A stretch of DNA of 14,604 bases from Phoronis ovalis. Its lineage: Eukaryota; Phoronida; Phoronidae. The position numbers and the translations under genes are program-made. Each line of letters begins with the position of its first letter. Within the stretch, counting starts at the first letter, position 1. Location: contig JAOXYB010031476.1 in the NCBI GenBank assembly GCA_028565635.1, forward strand, positions 1 to 14,604. Reading direction: 5' to 3'. Of this stretch, positions 8,985 through 14,604 are shown piece after piece. The notes under the pieces are model-generated. The model was given only the letters and a program-made list of their open reading frames with translations, did no database searches and was not told where the DNA came from.

Positions 8985-11208
8985 GTGTAAAAGCGGTGAA
9001 AGCATACCTATGTCTGGATACTGCGACTTTGTGCCTCAGTGCATGGATAATTCAGATGAGATCAGCTGTACCTACGCAAACTGTACAGAGCAGAAATTTA
9101 GCTGTGGAGATGGAAAATGCATAGATCTTAATAAAACATGTGACTTCGTGGATGATTGTACAAATTCAGCTGATGAATCTGATGAACACTGTGACTGGGT
9201 TAATACGTGCGAGCAACGAGGAGGCTTCGCTTGTTATGATGGTCAATGTCTTCCGGGATATTTTAAGCACGATTTAAATATGGATTGTGGAGGAAAATTA
9301 CAAGAAGACGAAAAATATAGCGTATCTGACTATAAAAAGGGACGGTATGATATTGGTGTTACGGCAGAGAATTGGATTTTGAAAGAAAGTCCATTCTGTG
9401 AGAATGCAGGAGCTTCGAAAAGTCGATGTTACACTAATCACCCAGCATGCTTTGAAAGACACTATGCATGTATATTTGATGTAGATAAATATAAAAAAAT
9501 AGAAGGTTGTGGAGATTTAGCGCATCTCAAAAACTGTGCAAATGTAACCTGTCCTGGTTACTTTAAGTGTCCGAACAGTTATTGTCTTCCGTTACATCGC
9601 GTATGTAATGGTGTTTGGGATTGTCCTGGAGGTGAAGAGGAAGAGAACTGTCAAAATTTTGCTTGTCCGGGTAATTTTCGATGTAAAGGCGAAACATGGT
9701 GCCTAGATCAAAATAAAGTGTGTGACGGGCAAGTAGACTGCGAGAAATTTAAAGATGACGAAATATTTTGTGAATTAGGAAATCATTGTCCACAGTCTTG
9801 CACATGCAGAGGCTACACAATCGACTGTTCTGATGGTGGATTGGCAAGTCTTCCAAATAAGTCTGAATTGATGCGTACTATTTTGTTTGTTCAAAACTCA
9901 TTGAAGCTTACAGAAGATACTTTTAAGTTGCATTATTATGTTGGTTATCTGGATTTATCTTACAACGGCATAGGGGTTATAGTGCCACGTGCATTTGAAG
10001 ACATGTATAACTTGATGGTGCTAAAACTATTGGGTAACTCAATTCGAGTGCTAGACAGCAGTCCATTTTTTAATCTGAGATTACAATATTTAGATTTACA
10101 AAATAATTCTTTAGAACACGTAGCTGTAAACTCTTTTAGAGGGCTCATCAGCGTCGAAGTTATGGACTTGAGGAATAATTATGAATATATGACCATTCAT
10201 GACGGCGCATTTTTTGAAATTTCAGTTACCTCACTTCGCACTGATGCTGCTCGGCTTTGTTGTTCAGCATCAACAAATACCAGCTGCACTCCAAAACCCG
10301 ACGAATTTTCTTCATGTGCAGATCTTATGTCAAATTATGTCCTAAGAGTCTCCATTTGGGTTCTTGGAATGATAGCGTGCCTCGGAAACTTATTTGTGTT
10401 ATTTTGGAGGATAAAATATGATAATAAGAAGGTGGATTCGTTCTTTATTATCAATTTAAGCGTTTCCGACTGCTGTATGGGTGTGTATTTACTGATTATT
10501 GCTGGAGCCGACATGCATTATACACTTCAAGGCCAGTACTACTTGTATGATCCAATATGGCGACAAAGCGCAGCTTGTCAAATTGCAGGATTTTTATCTT
10601 CGTTGTCTAGCGAGATGTCGGTAACTATGTTACTTTTTATAACCATTGATCGATTTATTGTAACTGTGCTTACATTTACAGTAAAGAGAATGAGTATCAA
10701 ACAAGCTCGTCTAGTAACGATTGTAGGGTGGTTGTTTTGGATAGCTTTGTCGATACTTCCGCTCGTGAATTTACCTTACTTTGGATATTACGGAAAGTTT
10801 TATGGCCGCACTGCAGTCTGCCTTCCATTTACGCTATCTAGAGTATCTACGATAGGATTAGAATATACGATAGCGATATTTATAGCTTTTAATTTATTTG
10901 CATTTTCCGTCATAGCAGTTCTATATGTTGGTATTTTTTACCACGCAACTAAAGTTCGGAAATCATCTGGTAGAAAAGCAGGTGAACGAGAATTGGCTTT
11001 GGCCAAACGTATCGCTTTGATTGTAGCATCTGACTTCGCTTGCTGGATTCCGATTATAATAGCTAGCTTACTGGCAACGACAGGCGTGCCTATTCCACCG
11101 GAACTTTCCGCCTGGGTAGCCGTATTCATTCTACCGATCAATTCAGCGTTGAATCCAATTTTGTATACTATAGCTGGTCTAGACAGAAAAAGATGCACTA
11201 ATACGTAA
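8985..11208 (+). CDS. Receptor coding exon 3: LDLa modules, Cys-rich linker, LRRs, hinge and seven-transmembrane domain
   Basis: Starts at G8985, which completes Arg1193; the in-frame ATG at 9010 is internal (Met1202). LDLa2 ends at C1221 and lacks its third cysteine (S1199). LDLa3 is 1226-1262. A degenerate LDLa begins at C1268. A Cys-rich linker (1331-1377) carries the SRCY...C..CIFDVD pattern seen in GRL101-like proteins. LDLa5 is 1382-1415 and LDLa6 1420-1455. LRRNT is 1461-1474, followed by about five LRRs to 1605 (YLDLSYNGI, YLDLQNNSL). The hinge has TDAARLCC and FSSCADLM, as in LGR/RXFP receptors. TM1 is 1648-1669; TM2 has D1688 in NLSVSD; TM3 starts at C1724 and ends IDRF (1747-1750); TM4 is about 1769-1790; C1805 lies in the second outer loop; TM5 is about 1818-1844; TM6 has CWIP (1879-1882); TM7 ends NPILY (1916-1920). 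Only about ten residues follow before TAA, short for this family, so a further exon or 3' truncation is possible. Confidence 0.92.
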
Positions 11209-11350
11209 CACATTGTAGTTTCTCGCCATCACCACTTCTGGCCACCTTTACCCTGGTTCAGTCTCCCGGTTGCATGGGCATACAATTTTGATTTCCCATT
11301 TGGCATCCCAGGCAACTTTCATACCGGTTGCTGATCCAGGTTACGTTAGT
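11209..11350. other. GC-richer block immediately after the receptor stop
   Basis: About 130 bp, from about 11215, with clearly more G and C than the flanks. It stays open in the receptor frame for 41 codons after the TAA, up to TGA at 11332-11334, but the encoded residues (many His, Pro, Trp, Phe) do not look like a receptor tail. It may be the start of the 3'UTR or a fragment of a dispersed repeat; the sequence alone does not decide. Confidence 0.4.
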
Positions 11351-11586
11351 CCAATTTTAATTTATTTCGTTAAATCTTTTTCATGTATCAATTGTGCGTA
11401 TTATTTTGAACTACGTAGCGTAATTTTGTATTTCATTCTATTTTTATAATATGTATTTTTCAGTTTATATAGTATTCATTAAACTCAGTATATTTTATTA
11501 TCACCTTTTCTTTCACATAAGTCAACACATAAATCACACTTTTACATTTTGAGTTGAATTTTGTATTGCTTTAAAGAAAAAGGTCG

Positions 11587-11993
11587 AATAATAAAAGTAT
11601 ACATTTTTGAAAAGAGATTTACTTAAGGATTGTGAAAACTTACTTTACTATTGCTTGGCCAAAATTAACTTCAAATACAGATCTCCAAAGGGTGTGTCAG
11701 ATTTTTATAATTTTGTATCATTCAAAAGTTATGACTTTTCAAAATTCAACTGCCAGAAATTTTAATTTTTTTTCTGACATCCATATTTTTAGAAACACAT
11801 CACTTCAGAACTGAGAAAAATCTGAGACACTTTATTGGAGTACCTACTCGGTAGTTAATCTTGAGTAGTTGGACAATTTTTTTTTTTGAAGTTCGCAGTT
11901 TGATAAAAATTACATAATCGTGTGATAATTAAAGCAAAGTGATTTTTATAATCCTTAAGTTAATAATTTTCCAAAAATGTATACTTTTAATTC
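11587..11993. mobile_element. MITE-like long inverted repeat
   Basis: The two ends are inverted copies. A 17-bp stretch at 11593-11609 is repeated exactly, inverted, at 11972-11988. After the same 11-nt spacing on both sides, an 11-bp stretch at 11621-11631 is repeated at 11950-11960. Further in, GTCAGATTTTT (11696-11706) is matched by a close inverted copy at 11816-11830. The arms are thus about 114 and 173 nt around a spacer of about 109 nt, with extra sequence (including a T-run near 11877) in the right arm. There is no transposase, so it would be a non-autonomous foldback or MITE-type element. The exact ends and target-site duplication are not clear. The open frame at 11632-11814 lies inside it and is not considered a gene. 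Confidence 0.7.
11590..11595 (+). terminator. Possible polyadenylation signal AATAAA
   Basis: First AATAAA downstream of the receptor stop, about 380 nt after it; a variant ATTAAA lies earlier at 11478-11483, and another AATAAA at 12246-12251. The hexamer coincides with the edge of the inverted-repeat element. It is common by chance in AT-rich DNA. Confidence 0.25.
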
Positions 11994-12185
11994 TTCTAGC
12001 TATTTCATTCATTAAACTGTCCAAAAGTCGAGCCAAAGTGTAAAGTGTGAATAACGGTTCTATAGCCACGTAAAAGCAAATGAACGTCAGACACTTATAA
12101 AAAAAATAAGATTGGCGATGAAATTTCTCATACGTGCAAAAAGCAATCGCCTTTGCTAATTGATTCTCTTTCGAAAATGTAGACT

Positions 12186-12207
12186 TGTTATATATATATA
12201 TATAACA
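12186..12207. repeat. (TA)n microsatellite forming a 22-bp palindrome
   Basis: A run of TA dinucleotides flanked symmetrically by TGT and ACA, giving a perfect 22-bp palindrome that could extrude a hairpin. It is probably a simple-sequence repeat or a preferred TA insertion site. Confidence 0.85.
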
Positions 12208-12684
12208 TGTGTTATTTACTTACAAAAATGCATAATACTCTGCTTAATAAAGTATTTAATTAGAATTGAACTGGGGATTTTAGATTAACCTTTGAGAGGA
12301 TGGTTAAAAGCAACTATATGCGGGCACTAATTGTACAAACAATCTTTAGCGTAAACATGATAAATCTGTAAGTAGCCAGCACAGTATTTAATCCGACTTT
12401 ATTGCTCAAACGGTCATTCTCTGGGGGTCATTCTTCGTTCACGTACAATTTTCATGCCACACAGCCATATTTCCGTGTACTCGGACCGTTGTTTCGACAC
12501 GCGCGCATATTTTGCTGATACCATGAACAGATTTTCGGACGTACGGTCCCATAGGAACCTATACCTCGGGATCTATACCTATAAATCGCAGGCTCATTGT
12601 GCCAGAAGTACCTGATGTTATACGATTCTCATTGGGATAGGTTACAAGCGTACAGGCATTATGCGTGAACAGCAGTATTGAGAA

Positions 12685-12707
12685 GTAATCTATTTGATAT
12701 AGATTAC
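12685..12707. repeat. Perfect 9-bp inverted repeat
   Basis: GTAATCTAT and ATAGATTAC flank the 5-nt loop TTGAT. It lies in intergenic DNA with no gene beside it, so it is not interpreted as a terminator. Confidence 0.7.
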
Positions 12708-12769
12708 CTATATCAGCCATAATCAACTGTGCACACGGTAAAATAAATGAGTAAGCCGGGAGTAACAGC

Positions 12770-12829
12770 AGAAAACAAAAATACTGAACATTTATAACTA
12801 GAAAACAGAAATACTGGAGATTTATAAGG
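12770..12829. repeat. Two-copy 30-bp tandem repeat
   Basis: Copies at 12770-12799 and 12800-12829 share the pattern AGAAAAC, AAATACTG and ATTTATAA with a few mismatches. It is a small local duplication of AT-rich DNA with no coding content. Confidence 0.8.
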
Positions 12830-14244
12830 AATTAGTTATGACTTGTGAATTGAAAATAAACTGTAAAAAATTTAATAAATATTAATTGATTTCATAGTAC
12901 CCATTGGGTTACTAGAATAATCTTTCAATAATATTACTGTAAATACACTGTTCCTGTTTACATCTATCCAATATTCCCTTTTAATTTTAGTCTAGGCATT
13001 CCGTGATGTTTTTACCATTAATTAGATGTGTGTGGTTACTATCTCCAGCTAAAATTGTTTGACACTTAATTACATACTTATAGTTAAAGAGAAAGACCTT
13101 TTAATACATAACATAACATTAATAAACAACTGGCATTGCTGCATAGAAATTAAGACATTTTGTCCATGCAGCTGGTACATTCACATAAATTTGGCCAGCA
13201 CACAGGCAACATCTGAATAAGCATACTGTTTATGCAGATAGAGGAATTTATAAAGAGGTGGAAGCAACTTATAAACAGAATGCGATGTGTCGGCCCTGTC
13301 GGTACATTGATTTTTAATTTGCAAAGCGATAGACAATATTTTAGTGACGAAAAGCTTTTTCATAAGCTTATAAGCCAGAGTCGCTGATTTGAACTTTGAA
13401 CCATGTTCGTGCAGCTACTAATAATTTATTATAAATGGACCGTGTAGAAGTGTAGCTGCAGAGAACTCGAAACATTGCTAACCAATTAATTGGCTTTGAA
13501 ATTCGCTGATATAATTAATTATGTGATTCGATTGGTTACAGTATTTGGCATATGTTACACATAGATATGTATACACGTAGGCACAAAATGCAACAACACT
13601 ATGTATCGTTACTAGTTGTGGTGGAAACAAATAATTACTGGGATGTACATAGACAGGTTGTTGATGATTGCCATTTCGTAAAACAATTAGCATAATTACT
13701 CAACTTTTAAAAGGTAATCAAGAATACATGCAGATTGGTTCGCTTGGATATATCAAAAGTACGAACATTTGAATAGTGGTAAATGGAATCTTTGCTGAAA
13801 TGTTCGTCCTAACAAAATCAGCTATATAAATGTAAAGGGAAAAAGCGCAAAAAGTGACATTTTATTGAGAGATCAATGCATTATTCAGTATATATACAGA
13901 ATTTGCTAAAAACAGGTACCTAATATCTATAACACCACAACATTTTAAAGCCGAGTAACTGAATATTTATTGATAAAAGCCGATAGGAAGCATAAATGGA
14001 TTACAGCTTTTATATGCTTTCTGGTTAATATTATTCAGTGGCATAACATAAAGTTATTACACGTGGTATCTTCAGTAATGTCAAGACCTTTAGTAGAAAC
14101 GTACAGCCCAGGCTACAGTTATGTGTTTGTATAGGAAACATCACAATGTATAATTGGCAACAAACGCCCAAGCTGTCTATATGGATCTATATGTGTATAT
14201 AGGTAAGATGCGATAACCGCTGATTTTCCTTTTCTTGTGAATAG

Positions 14245-14445
14245 AACCGCGTGTGTGTCGATCTTGTTCAACGAAAAGCATTGAGAAATCCCAAAAATAT
14301 ATACGGAACTTTCCGAATTCGAAATACTACTGCCATATTGAAATTTTGTGATAATGACACAGGACTATCTACCAGCACATACTGTACGGCGGACACAAAT
14401 TTTAAACATACTGTGGATATTGAATATAAGCTAGTACTGGATTAG
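14245..14445 (+). other. Weak candidate terminal exon
   Basis: A pyrimidine-rich tract (TTTTCCTTTTCTTGTGAATAG) gives a plausible acceptor at 14244, followed by an open frame from 14245 to the TAG at 14443-14445 (66 codons) that contains RKALRNPKNIYGTFRIRN. It could be the last exon of the receptor or of another gene. However, this frame needs a phase-0 donor, and exon 3 has none near its end. Joined from the phase-1 GT after TIA it would read a different frame with an RVCRSCS segment, stopping near 14351. It may equally be chance. Confidence 0.2.
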
Positions 14446-14604
14446 AATTTCACAAGGACGATTTATCATGAATGTAAAAATACGTATGAATAGAAGAATG
14501 TTGTCATGAATTGAATTAGATATGTTTGTGATAATCAAACTTGTGTTTCTGTTGGGAATTATAACTTATAAATCAGAAGGCCGAATGATCAAAAAATGGA
14601 CTTG

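Larger units (their letters stand above)
2590..11208 (+). other. Gene: CUB/C-type lectin/LDLa/LRR seven-transmembrane receptor, GRL101-like (LGR type C)
   Basis: Gene model of three coding exons joined at 5229/6516 (phase 0) and 7453/8985 (phase 2), giving a predicted 1933-residue plasma-membrane receptor. Both joins were chosen because they meet GT-AG rules and also restore domain signatures: the first rejoins a C-type-lectin domain (IGLKENQ to NGDLRW), the second rebuilds the FxC of an LDLa module (FFR to CKSGE). Domain order: signal peptide (about 1-25), CUB-like array (about 27-788), CTLD1 (798-971), CTLD2 (999-1138), LDLa modules and Cys-rich linker (1149-1455), LRRNT (1461-1474), LRRs (about 1489-1605), hinge (1618-1637), 7TM (about 1648-1922), short tail. 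The family is Lymnaea GRL101 and its mollusc relatives, which are related to vertebrate relaxin receptors RXFP1/2. The ligand is unknown; G-protein signalling is inferred from the 7TM motifs. The 3' end is the least certain part. Confidence 0.92.
11994..14604. other. Downstream non-coding region
   Basis: Apart from the repeats listed separately, no gene is supported. The minus-strand frames at 13181-13363 and 13478-13693 have no recognisable domain. A patch around 12480-12610 is GC-richer, with repeated ATAGGAACCTATACC-like and CTATACCTATAA words, and could be a decayed repeat. The last 400 bp hold the weak exon candidate described separately. Confidence 0.55.

Noticed and set aside
9010-11208. 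A separate shorter receptor gene starting at the ATG at 9010
   Set aside because: The frame is open upstream to a good acceptor at 8984, and the first 20 residues are the second half of an LDLa module whose first half is the end of exon 2. The ATG is internal.
11632-11814. 60-codon open frame
   Set aside because: It lies inside the inverted-repeat element, has low-complexity composition and has no recognisable motif.
13181-13693. Two minus-strand open frames of 60 and 71 codons
   Set aside because: No domain, no splice context and composition like the surrounding AT-rich DNA; chance frames of this size are expected here.

Overview
The window is AT-rich animal DNA. One protein-coding gene on the + strand is split by introns with GT-AG ends. 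The gene is a G-protein-coupled receptor of the LGR type C / GRL101-like class (LDL-receptor class A modules, leucine-rich repeats and a rhodopsin-like seven-helix domain). This family was first known from the snail Lymnaea and is expanded in molluscs. Together with the AT-rich, intron-containing DNA, this suggests a mollusc, most likely a bivalve. The taxonomic call is inference from protein style, not proof.

Layout. 1-2589: AT-rich upstream DNA with no convincing gene; a weak promoter candidate (palindromic E-box and TATA-like run) lies near 1973-2054. 2590-11208: the receptor gene, rebuilt as three coding exons, 2590-5229, 6516-7453 and 8985-11208, separated by introns of 1286 and 1531 nt. 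Joined, they give 5802 nt, or 1933 residues plus stop. 11209-14604: non-coding DNA. It holds a GC-richer block directly after the stop, a MITE-like long inverted repeat (about 11587-11993), a (TA)n palindrome, a small hairpin, a two-copy 30-bp tandem repeat, and a weak candidate terminal exon near 14245.

Protein, N to C: signal peptide; about 760 residues of CUB and CUB-like modules; two C-type-lectin-like domains; LDLa modules, two of them with abnormal cysteine content; a cysteine-rich linker typical of GRL101-like proteins; two more LDLa modules; LRRNT; about five LRRs; an LGR-type hinge; seven transmembrane helices ending in NPILY; and a cytoplasmic tail of only about ten residues. The N-terminal half looks like a ligand-capture ectodomain (protein or glycan recognition) attached to an LGR-type signalling module.

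The main points of interest are the chimeric CUB + CTLD + LDLa + LRR + 7TM architecture, the very intron-poor structure of a normally intron-rich receptor class, a cysteine gained in one LDLa module next to one lost in the following module, and an unresolved 3' end where the C-tail may be truncated or may continue in an unseen exon.
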